The notes under the pieces are model-generated. The model did not search any database. It saw nothing but the letters and a program-made list of their open reading frames with translations, and was not told where the DNA came from. DNA of 64,000 nucleotides from Halobacterium jilantaiense (lineage in GTDB: Archaea; Halobacteriota; Halobacteria; Halobacteriales; Halobacteriaceae), in NCBI RefSeq assembly GCF_900110535.1, contig NZ_FOJA01000001.1, positions 2,701,393-2,765,392 of the forward strand, given 5' to 3'. Made by a program: the position numbers and the translations under genes. This document shows, piece by piece, positions 57,620-64,000 of the stretch; positions within the stretch are counted from its first letter, which is position 1; each line of letters starts with the position of its first letter.

Positions 57620-58187
57620 CCTCGCAGACCGGCGCGGAGCGGGCACGGAGGTCTACCAGCCTGCGGAGGATACCCACCTGCTGGCGGACGCGGCGGTCGG
57701 GGAGATTCCGTCGCGAGCGCGCGTACTCGACGTCGGCACCGGCTCGGGGTACGTCGCGGCGACGGTGCGCGACGAGACGGGTGCCGACGTGGTGGGGGCG
57801 GACCTGAATCCGTTCGCGGTGCGGCAAGCCGCCGACCGCGGCGTGCCCGTGGTGCGTTCGGACCTCGTGTCGCCGTTCCGCGCGGACGCCTTCGACGTGG
57901 TGGTGTTCAATCCGCCGTACCTGCCGCGGGACGAGGACGCCGAGCGCGACGACTGGATGGAGGTCGCGCTCTCCGGCGGGGAGACCGGCCGGGAGGTCGT
58001 CGAAGACTTCTTCGACACGGTCGGCCGGGTGCTCGCGCCCGAGGGGTTCGCGCTCGTGCTCGTGAGCACGCTGACGGGCGTCGAGGAGGTAGTCGAGTAC
58101 GCAGGCGAGCGCGGGTTCTCGGCGGCGGCCATCCGGGAGGAGTCGTTCCCGTTCGAGACGCTGACCGTCCTCAAGCTCAGAAGATAA
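57612..58187 (+). CDS. HemK2/Mtq2-type release-factor glutamine methyltransferase
   Basis: A 191-residue SAM-dependent N5-glutamine methyltransferase. The SAM loop is VLDVGTGSGYVAATVRD, and the catalytic motif VFNPPYLPRDEDAER contains NPPY. Archaeal members methylate the GGQ glutamine of aRF1. It starts eight bases before the MscS stop. ATG 57612 was chosen because the family starts at MTDLADRRG. Confidence 0.9.
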   Translation: MTDLADRRGAGTEVYQPAEDTHLLADAAVGEIPSRARVLDVGTGSGYVAATVRDETGADVVGADLNPFAVRQAADRGVPVVRSDLVSPFRADAFDVVVFNPPYLPRDEDAERDDWMEVALSGGETGREVVEDFFDTVGRVLAPEGFALVLVSTLTGVEEVVEYAGERGFSAAAIREESFPFETLTVLKLRR

Positions 58188-58192
58188 CTGGA

Positions 58193-58204
58193 GAGAATAT
58201 TCTC
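58193..58204. promoter_or_regulatory. 12-bp palindrome GAGAATATTCTC before the methionine synthase operon
   Basis: A perfect palindrome, with a partial second copy GAGAAAATATT at 58208-58218 overlapping the AAAATATT TATA-like element, in the 60 bases between the HemK2 stop and ATG 58248. The position just ahead of the promoter of two MetE genes suggests an operator for a methionine- or homocysteine-responsive regulator. Confidence 0.55.
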
Positions 58205-58247
58205 GTAGAGAAAATATTAAACAGGGGAATGGCGTAGCGTGTCGTAG

Positions 58248-59255
58248 ATGACACACATCGCCACCACGCCCGGCCTGTTCCCGCTGCCCGACGACGCCAA
58301 GGAGGCGCTGTCGGACCTGAAGGGGCACCAGAAGGGCGACCTCGTCTCTGGCGACGAATCCGCGGACGTATCGGCCGTCTACGACGACGTCCGCGAGGAA
58401 CTGGTCGCCGCCCAGCAGGACGCCGGTCTCGACCGAATCGCAGAGGGGCAGGGGCGCTGGGACGACATGCTCGCGCACCCGCTGACCGTCCACGATAACG
58501 TCTCGCCCGGCGGCATCGTGCGCTACTACGACAACAACAACTTCTACCGCGACCCAGTCGTCGAGGGCGAACTGACGTTCTCCGGCGACCTCGCCGCCGA
58601 CCTCGAAGCCGCGGCCGAACTCACCGACGACCTGCAGGCGGTCGCCCCCGGTCCGTACTCGCTCGCCGACCTCGCGACCGACGACCACTACGGCGACGAA
58701 GCGGACTTCCAGGCGGCCGTCGCCGACTTCCTCGCGGCGGAACTCGAAGCGTTCCCCGACGGCGTCGAGACCGTGTTCCTGCTGGAGCCGTCGCTCGTGG
58801 AGAACCCGCCCGGTGACGGGGCCGACGAGCGCGCCAGCGACGCCATCGACACCGTCGCCTCGGCCGTCGACGCCGACGTGGTCGCCCACCCCTACTGGGG
58901 CGCGCTCGACGAGAAGGTCCACGCCCACCTGCTGGACGCCGACGTCGACGCCATCGGCTACGACCTCGTGTCGAACCACGACGACAACGTCTACAACGTC
59001 GCCGAGTACGGCACCAAGGACTCCGTCGCGCTGGGCGTGGTTGACGGGCAGAACACGCTCGTGGAGTCCCCGGACACCATCACCGAGCGCGTCGACTGGT
59101 TCGAGGGCCGCGTCCCCAACGACTTCGAAGACGTCTACCTCACCCCGAACACGGGACTGTTCTATCTCCCAGTGAACCGGTTCGAGGAGAAACTGCAGGC
59201 GCTCGGAGCCGCGACCAGCGACGAATCTGTCGAGGAAGCGGAGGTGGAAGCATGA
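58248..59255 (+). CDS. MetE-related protein, N-terminal-type subunit
   Basis: A 335-residue beta-barrel protein of the MetE/UROD family. It starts MTHIATTPGLFPLPDDAKEA, has DNNNFYRDP and YLTPNTGLFYLPVNRF, but lacks the His-Cys-Cys zinc ligands of the catalytic methionine synthase. It probably pairs with the next gene to make a split enzyme. Its stop overlaps the next ATG (ATGA). Confidence 0.85.
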   Translation: MTHIATTPGLFPLPDDAKEALSDLKGHQKGDLVSGDESADVSAVYDDVREELVAAQQDAGLDRIAEGQGRWDDMLAHPLTVHDNVSPGGIVRYYDNNNFYRDPVVEGELTFSGDLAADLEAAAELTDDLQAVAPGPYSLADLATDDHYGDEADFQAAVADFLAAELEAFPDGVETVFLLEPSLVENPPGDGADERASDAIDTVASAVDADVVAHPYWGALDEKVHAHLLDADVDAIGYDLVSNHDDNVYNVAEYGTKDSVALGVVDGQNTLVESPDTITERVDWFEGRVPNDFEDVYLTPNTGLFYLPVNRFEEKLQALGAATSDESVEEAEVEA

Positions 59256-60316
59256 GCGGGAACCGCGAGCAGTTCCGGCCCGAGGACCACCCGAACGACC
59301 ACTTCCTGCTGACGACCGTCGTCGGCTCCTACCCGAAGCCGAAGTGGCTCGACCGCTCGAAGGACCTCCTCGAAGACGACGACGCCGACTTCGGCGAGGA
59401 CGAGTGGACGGAAGCCAAGGACGACGCAGCCCGCCTCATCACTGAGGAACACGAGCGCGCCGGTCTCGACGTGGTCGTGGACGGCGAGATGCGGCGCAAC
59501 GAGATGGTGGAGTTCTTCGCCCACCGCATCGACGGCTACGAGTTCAACGGTCCCGTCAAAGTCTGGGGGCACAACTACTTCGACAAACCCAGCGTCGTCG
59601 ACGAGGTCAGCTACGACGAGTCGTGGCTCGTCGACGAGTACGAGTTCACCGCAGACGTCGCCGACCACCCGGTGAAAGTCCCCATCACGGGACCGTACAC
59701 GCTCGCGAACTGGAGTTTCAACGAGGCCTACGACGACGAGGAGAGTCTCGCCTACGACCTCGCGGACCTCGTCAACGAGGAGATCGAGAAGCTCGTCGAC
59801 GCCGGCGCGCGCTACATCCAGATCGACGAGCCCGCGCTCGCGACCACCCCCGACGACCACGCCATCGTCGGCGAGTGCCTCGAACGAATCGCCGCCGGCA
59901 TCCCCGACGACGTCCGCATCGGTCTCCACGTCTGTTACGGCGACTACTCCCGCATCTACCCCGAGATTCTGGAGTTCCCGGTCGACGAGTTCGACCTCGA
60001 ACTCGCGAACGGCGACTACGACCAGCTCTCGGTCTTCGAGGACCCCGAGTTCACGGCCGACCTCGCGCTCGGCGTCGTCGACGCTCACGTCGCCGAGGTC
60101 GAATCCGTCGAGGAAATCGAGGCGAACATCCGGAAGGGCCTCGAAGTCGTCCCGCCCGAACAGCTGACCGTCAGCCCCGACTGCGGCGTGAAGCTACTGC
60201 CCCGCGAGGTCGCCTACGGGAAGATGGCGAACCTCGTCGAGGCCGCCCGGAACGTCGAAGCCGACCTCGACAGCGGTGACATCGACGTTTCGGCACCGAC
60301 TCCGGCCGACGACTAG
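59252..60316 (+). CDS. metE: Cobalamin-independent methionine synthase MetE, catalytic subunit
   Basis: A 354-residue enzyme that methylates homocysteine to methionine using a folate-type (tetrahydromethanopterin-like in archaea) donor. Zinc ligands His and Cys are in LHVCYGDY, and a second cysteine is in SPDCGVKLLPR. The core SYPKPKWLDRS and RYIQIDEPALAT fit the family. It is the short archaeal form, about half of bacterial MetE. It is coupled to the upstream MetE-related subunit. Confidence 0.93.
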   Translation: MSGNREQFRPEDHPNDHFLLTTVVGSYPKPKWLDRSKDLLEDDDADFGEDEWTEAKDDAARLITEEHERAGLDVVVDGEMRRNEMVEFFAHRIDGYEFNGPVKVWGHNYFDKPSVVDEVSYDESWLVDEYEFTADVADHPVKVPITGPYTLANWSFNEAYDDEESLAYDLADLVNEEIEKLVDAGARYIQIDEPALATTPDDHAIVGECLERIAAGIPDDVRIGLHVCYGDYSRIYPEILEFPVDEFDLELANGDYDQLSVFEDPEFTADLALGVVDAHVAEVESVEEIEANIRKGLEVVPPEQLTVSPDCGVKLLPREVAYGKMANLVEAARNVEADLDSGDIDVSAPTPADD

Positions 60317-60588
60317 CGGCCCTCGCTCCGCAAGTCGTCGAGGTGTCGGCCGCAGACGACGCCCGCTGCCACCAACTCTTCGTGGTCGCCGTCTGCCGCC
60401 TCGGCACCCGCCAGCGGCCCAGTGTACTCCACGAGGTCGTAGTCCGCCGGCCCACCGCAGTACATACACGTCTCGTCGTCGAGTTCGTCCAGCAGGTGCT
60501 CCGCGACGCACTGCTCGCAGACGCCCACCCGGTCCCCGCCGACCAGCCGGTACGTCCCACCGGTCTGGTTGCACACTTCGCAGTCCAT
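60313..60588 (-). CDS. Zinc-finger protein with three CxxC motifs
   Basis: A 91-residue protein MDCEVCNQTGGTYRLVGGDR with three CxxC pairs: CEVC, CEQC and CMYC. They probably bind one or two zinc ions, and a lone Cys lies in VVCGRH. The end overlaps the MetE stop by four bases, converging. It is one of the small zinc-finger proteins common in haloarchaea. Function unknown. Confidence 0.75.
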   Translation of the reverse strand: MDCEVCNQTGGTYRLVGGDRVGVCEQCVAEHLLDELDDETCMYCGGPADYDLVEYTGPLAGAEAADGDHEELVAAGVVCGRHLDDLRSEGR

Positions 60589-60691
60589 ACCCCGCGGTGA
60601 CGCGGGAGCGCAAAGAGTCTACGGGCCTGCGACAGCCCGAAGCAGAGCTACGCGGGTGGACTGTCCGCTGCCGCAAAAAGGGGTCGCGTCG

Positions 60692-61174
60692 TCAGTGGTC
60701 CGCGAGGTCCTCGTAGACCCAGGCAGACGCGTCGCGCTCCCAGTCCACGAGTTCGTCGTCGTCGAAGAAGAGGGCAATCTCGCGCTCGTTTGCCCCCTCG
60801 TCCTCGTGGTCGCTGCCGTGGATGATGTTGTGTCCGAGGTCGTTCCCGTAGTCGCCGCGGATGGTGCCGGGCGCGGCCTCCTTGGCGTCCGTCGCACCCA
60901 TCATCTGGCGGACCTGACGGGTGGCGTCGGCACCTTCCCAGACCATCGCGAACACGGGCCCGGACGTGATGAACTCGACGAGCCCGTCGAAGAACGGCTT
61001 GTCCTCGTGCTCGCCGTAGTGCTCGTGGGCGAGGTCCTCGCTGATCTGCATGAACTTCCCGCCGACCATCTTCAGGCCCTTGTCTTCGAGCCGGCCGACG
61101 ATGTCGCCGATGAGCCCGCGCTGGACGCCGTCGGGCTTGACCATCACGAACGTGCGCTCGTCGTGGTCGCTCAT
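60692..61174 (-). CDS. ndk: Nucleoside diphosphate kinase
   Basis: A 160-residue enzyme that moves phosphate between nucleoside tri- and diphosphates. It opens with [20 protein letters not shown], and the phosphorylated histidine lies in NIIHGSDH. It is acidic, typical of halophilic Ndk. It is the last gene of the L7Ae-S28e-L24e-Ndk operon and begins one codon from L24e (61174/61175). Confidence 0.95.
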   Translation of the reverse strand: MSDHDERTFVMVKPDGVQRGLIGDIVGRLEDKGLKMVGGKFMQISEDLAHEHYGEHEDKPFFDGLVEFITSGPVFAMVWEGADATRQVRQMMGATDAKEAAPGTIRGDYGNDLGHNIIHGSDHEDEGANEREIALFFDDDELVDWERDASAWVYEDLADH

Positions 61175-61363
61175 CTAGTTGCCCTCCTGGGCTTCCTCTT
61201 CCTCGGTCCACTCGAGGTCGCGCGGCTCGCGGCCGAGGTCGGCATTCTTCTCGCACTTCGCCGAACAGAAGTGCACGGTGCTCCCGTCGTTGTGGACGAA
61301 CATCGTACCCGAACCGGGCTCGATGTCAGCCCCACAGTAGTCACAGCTTCGAGTCTGAGGCAT
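61175..61363 (-). CDS. rpl24e: Ribosomal protein L24e (50S)
   Basis: A 62-residue zinc-ribbon ribosomal protein beginning [20 protein letters not shown], with the second cysteine pair in [11 protein letters not shown]. It ends with an acidic tail ([11 protein letters not shown]). ATG 61363 overlaps the S28e stop (TGATG). A GTG one codon earlier is possible. Confidence 0.95.
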   Translation of the reverse strand: MPQTRSCDYCGADIEPGSGTMFVHNDGSTVHFCSAKCEKNADLGREPRDLEWTEEEEAQEGN

Positions 61364-61587
61364 CACTGACCACCGATGGAGTCCGCCTCGCGTGCTGTCT
61401 CCTTGAGCTGGATGACGTCACCAACTCGGACGGGGCCCAGGACGTTCCGCGTGATGATGCGGCCCTGGTTGCCACCCTCCTGGATGCGACACTTCACCTG
61501 CATCGCCTCGCCGTGCATCCCGGTCTTGCCGACGACCTCGATGACTTCGGCGGGCGTGGCGCCCTCTTCGGATTCCTCTGCACTCAT
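61363..61587 (-). CDS. rps28e: Ribosomal protein S28e (30S)
   Basis: A 74-residue OB-fold small-subunit protein. It has the family core [20 protein letters not shown] and [20 protein letters not shown]. The first ten residues are acidic. It lies six bases after the L7Ae stop and its stop overlaps L24e. Confidence 0.95.
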   Translation of the reverse strand: MSAEESEEGATPAEVIEVVGKTGMHGEAMQVKCRIQEGGNQGRIITRNVLGPVRVGDVIQLKETAREADSIGGQ

Positions 61588-61593
61588 GATTGG

Positions 61594-61956
61594 TTACTGC
61601 AGGTCCTCGACCTTCGTCGAGATGTCCTCGACGTCGTCCTCGGCGTCGCCGGCGTCGACGACGGCGGCGGCCGCGGAGCCGACTTCGAGGCCGGCGGCGT
61701 TACCGAGCTCGTCCTGGGTCTCCACGAAGACGACCTGAATGCCCTTCTCGGCGGCGAGTTCGGGGAGGTGCATGACGATCTCCTCGGGGGAGACGTCCTC
61801 CGCGACGAACACGATGTCGGCGTTGCCGCGCTCGACGGCCTTCGTCGTCTCGTTGGTTCCTTTCTTCACGCTACCGGTGTCGCGAGCCACTTCGAGCGCT
61901 TCGAGGGCTCGCTCCTGGAGGTCTGCTGGGACGTCGTAGTCTACGTATACTGGCAT
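61594..61956 (-). CDS. rpl7ae: Ribosomal protein L7Ae, K-turn-binding
   Basis: A 120-residue protein of the large ribosomal subunit, C/D and H/ACA guide RNPs and archaeal RNase P. It starts [20 protein letters not shown], and the core [20 protein letters not shown] is the RNA-binding region. The ATG at 61954-61956 is the family's start; three residues of a longer frame are unlikely. A leader of about 90 bases precedes it, unusual for this genome, and carries a K-turn-like element. Confidence 0.96.
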   Translation of the reverse strand: MPVYVDYDVPADLQERALEALEVARDTGSVKKGTNETTKAVERGNADIVFVAEDVSPEEIVMHLPELAAEKGIQVVFVETQDELGNAAGLEVGSAAAAVVDAGDAEDDVEDISTKVEDLQ

Positions 61957-62050
61957 TGTGTTCACCTATTCCCGCGGACGGGCTTGCGCTCAGGGCCGCG
62001 GAGAGACATCCGTGCGGCCCCGGAGCATCATCGACCCCCGCAGGCTGTAT
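61957..62050 (-). promoter_or_regulatory. L7Ae leader with K-turn-like (box C/D-type) element
   Basis: A TTTTAGG TATA-like element at 62073-62079 (minus strand) predicts a leader of about 90 bases. It contains AUGAUG (C-box-like), a perfect GGGCCGC/GCGGCCC stem, and CUGA (D-box-like) directly after the stem, flanked by GCCUGCG/CGCAAGC with one mismatch. This is the layout of a K-turn bound by L7Ae, so autoregulation is likely. Other archaea regulate L7Ae through such leaders. Confidence 0.5.
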
Positions 62051-62161
62051 CCCAACACTGGGTCGCCCTCCCCTAAAAGCGCTTTCAATGCCGTCGGGCC
62101 GTGTCACGCCGGCACAGCCCGGACGAAACGCCCTTGCCCGCCCCTTCCCAATCGGGAGTCG

Positions 62162-64000
62162 ATGGACACCGCGGCCGCCCGCGACCTGTTGGCCGAGGCC
62201 GAGCGAACGAACGAGCGCCGCGTCGTCGTCCTCTCGGGCGACCGGGACGCCGGTCTCGCGGCCGCAGACCGCCTGCTCGACGCGCTCCCGATTCCACTGA
62301 CGGAGACGAGTCTCGTCTCCACCAGCGACGACCTGGCCTGCGAGCACGTCCCGGTGCGGAACGCCGGCCGGCTGCTCGGCACGACCCAGAAAGCCGTCGT
62401 GCTCGACTGCCACGAGGACTGTCGGCCGAACGCACTCGGGCGCGTCGTCGGCGCTGTCGACGGCGGCGGCCTCCTCGTTCTCCTGACCCCGAACCTCGAC
62501 GACTGGCCGGCCCACCGGGACGCCTTCGACGAGGGACTGGCTGTCCCGCCGTTCGACACCCGCGACGTGACCGGCCGATTCCGCCGCCGGTTCGTCGAGA
62601 CCCTACGCGCGCACCCCGGCATCGCCGTCTACGACGCCGACAGCAATACGTTGGTTCGCGACGGCCGCACGAACCCCGCGCCCAGACTTCGGAAGCAACT
62701 CCCCGACCCACCCGAATCAGCCGCTTTCCCTCGCGAATCGCACGAGGCCTGTCTGACCGCCGACCAGACGGACGCTCTCACGACCTTCGAGTCGCTCCGA
62801 GAGCCCGGCCACGCCGTCGTCGCGGACGCCGACCGCGGCCGCGGGAAGTCGAGCGCCGCCGGCCTCGCCGCCGCCTGCCTCGCCCGCGAGGGCCTCGACG
62901 TGCTCGTCACCGCACCCGGCCGCCGGAGTGCCGCCGAACTGTTCGCTCGCGCCCGCGAACTCCTCGGGAGTCTGGGCGACCTCGCGAGCGACGGCGACAC
63001 CGTGGAGACGAGCGGCGGTGGCCGCATCCGGTTCGCGAAGCCCCCCGAGGCCGCCGACCTGCCGGGCGACCCCGACGCCGTCTTCGCGGACGAGGCGGCC
63101 GCGATTCCCGTCCGCCTGCTCGAATCGCTGCTCGACTGTCCGCGACTGGCGTTCACGACGACCGTCCACGGCTACGAGGGTGCCGGTCGGGGCTTCGACG
63201 TGCGCTTCCGAGACCGGCTCGCGGAGACCGACCACGACGTTCACGAGGCGTCGCTCTCGGACCCAATCCGGTATTCTGGCGGCGACCCCGTGGAGGCGTG
63301 GGCGTTCCGCGCGCTCCTGCTGGACGCCCGCCCGGCCGTGGACCCTCTGGTCGGCGACGCGGCTCCCGAGACCGTCGAGTACGTCTCGCTCTCGGGCGCG
63401 GATTTGGCGGCGGACGAACACCTGCTCCGGGAGGTGTTCGGGCTGCTCGTCTACGCCCACTACCGGACGGAACCCGACGACCTCGCGCGCCTGCTCGACG
63501 CCCCGAATCTCGCGGTGCGCGCGCTGGTCGTCGACGGCCACGTCGCGTCGGTCGCGCTGCTCGCCCGCGAGGGCGGCCTCGACGCCGACCTGCGGGCTGC
63601 GATGTACGACGGCGAGCGCGTGAAGGGCAACATGATTCCGGACGTGCTCACCAGCCAACTGCGGGACGAGGACGCCGCCGTCCCGTTCGGCTACCGGGTG
63701 ATGCGCATCGCAACCCATCCCGCCGTCCGCTCGCGGGGGCTCGGCTCGCGCCTGCTCGGGGAGGTTCGTCAGGAGTTCGCAGACGACGCGGACTGGCTCG
63801 GCGTCGGCTACGGTGCTACCTCCGAGTTGCTGTCGTTCTGGGCAGCCAACGGCTACGGCACCGTCCAGCTCTCCACGACGCGCAACGACACCAGCGGCGA
63901 GTACTCCGCCATCATGCTCGACCCGCTCTCCGCGGCGGGCCGCGAACTGCACGACCGTCACGCCGGCTGGTTCGCGGACCGCGTCTCGGGCGTGCTCTCG
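62162..64000 (+). CDS. tmcA: tRNA(Met) cytidine acetyltransferase TmcA (partial)
   Basis: The first 613 residues of a protein that runs off the window. It has the TmcA N-terminal domain, then a helicase-like ATPase with the P-loop ADADRGRGKSSAAG (about residues 222-235) and the Walker B-like VFADEAAAIP. A GNAT acetyltransferase domain near the end carries THPAVRSRGLGSRLLGEV. It forms N4-acetylcytidine in tRNA and in archaea also in rRNA. It is divergent from the L7Ae operon. The start ATG 62162 fits the family. Confidence 0.93.
   Translation, partial: MDTAAARDLLAEAERTNERRVVVLSGDRDAGLAAADRLLDALPIPLTETSLVSTSDDLACEHVPVRNAGRLLGTTQKAVVLDCHEDCRPNALGRVVGAVDGGGLLVLLTPNLDDWPAHRDAFDEGLAVPPFDTRDVTGRFRRRFVETLRAHPGIAVYDADSNTLVRDGRTNPAPRLRKQLPDPPESAAFPRESHEACLTADQTDALTTFESLREPGHAVVADADRGRGKSSAAGLAAACLAREGLDVLVTAPGRRSAAELFARARELLGSLGDLASDGDTVETSGGGRIRFAKPPEAADLPGDPDAVFADEAAAIPVRLLESLLDCPRLAFTTTVHGYEGAGRGFDVRFRDRLAETDHDVHEASLSDPIRYSGGDPVEAWAFRALLLDARPAVDPLVGDAAPETVEYVSLSGADLAADEHLLREVFGLLVYAHYRTEPDDLARLLDAPNLAVRALVVDGHVASVALLAREGGLDADLRAAMYDGERVKGNMIPDVLTSQLRDEDAAVPFGYRVMRIATHPAVRSRGLGSRLLGEVRQEFADDADWLGVGYGATSELLSFWAANGYGTVQLSTTRNDTSGEYSAIMLDPLSAAGRELHDRHAGWFADRVSGVLS

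Noticed and set aside
61588-61593. Possible separate gene between L7Ae and S28e
   Set aside because: Only six bases separate the two genes; they belong to one operon.
1-64000. CRISPR arrays, rRNA genes, transposases, integrases or plasmid origins
   Set aside because: No regular repeat-spacer pattern, rRNA sequence, transposase motif or terminal inverted repeats were seen.

Overview
This window is chromosomal DNA from an extremely halophilic archaeon (class Halobacteria). It most resembles Halobacterium, judged by gene families and by an HtrVIII-type transducer; this placement is an inference. The evidence is high GC content, strongly acidic proteins, TATA boxes 20-30 bases before start codons with little or no leader, archaeal ribosomal proteins (L7Ae, S28e, L24e, L21e), RNA polymerase subunit Rpo4, fibrillarin/Nop5, DacZ, archaeal-type CoaD, halocyanin and haloarchaeal chemotaxis transducers. 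There is no rRNA, CRISPR array or insertion sequence. Two tRNA-Leu genes are present (anticodons CAA and UAG, both minus strand).

Layout. 1-12.8 kb: mixed housekeeping and conserved genes (DUF1028 protein, amphi-Trp protein, PadR regulator, AI-2E-type permease, MgtC/DUF4010 membrane protein, class III aminotransferase, HtrVIII-like transducer, halocyanin, lipoprotein, MutY, DUF302 protein). 12.9-19.9 kb: a compact sulfur-handling island. It holds DsrE-like and TusA-like sulfur carriers, a divergent rhodanese-metallo-beta-lactamase protein, two YeeE/YedE half-transporters, a PiT/CysP-like permease, a DUF7512-like micro-protein, a TauE/SafE exporter, a cysteine-containing helix-turn-helix regulator with a palindromic operator, and a thioredoxin. 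20-31 kb: Na/Ca antiporter, UspA, thymidine kinase, S1/OB/DHH-like protein, Elp3, DUF63, Lrp/AsnC and inositol monophosphatase. 31-38 kb: tRNA-Leu, DUF5784, XPD-type helicase, Gfo/Idh oxidoreductase and acyltransferase. 38-47 kb: DacZ-MscS operon, tRNA-Leu, TFB-like protein, CoaD, soluble transducer, APC transporter with a separate RCK subunit, and GshA. 47-57 kb: FlpA-Nop5, histidine kinase, HVO_2753-like zinc finger with EF-1 beta, cystathionine synthase/lyase, and the L21e-Rpo4-DUF655-KsgA-MscS-HemK2 run. 58-64 kb: split MetE pair, Ndk-L24e-S28e-L7Ae operon, and TmcA running off the end.

The most interesting system is the sulfur island. Five places in its promoters carry the same rare word. 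The core is AGTATTGTG, and the fuller form is GTATTGTG-N10-AA(T/A)AC. The sites lie before the TusA/DsrE operon, the rhodanese-MBL operon, the DUF7512/TauE operon (two copies) and thioredoxin. This looks like one regulon for persulfide or thiosulfate handling. The local HTH protein has its only three cysteines clustered ahead of its DNA-binding domain and is the obvious candidate regulator or co-regulator. Other leads are a K-turn-like element in the L7Ae leader, a palindrome before the methionine synthase genes, a small membrane-protein gene with an in-frame TGA, a single-cyclin TFB-like protein, and candidate c-di-AMP-linked osmoregulation genes (DacZ with MscS; APC with RCK).
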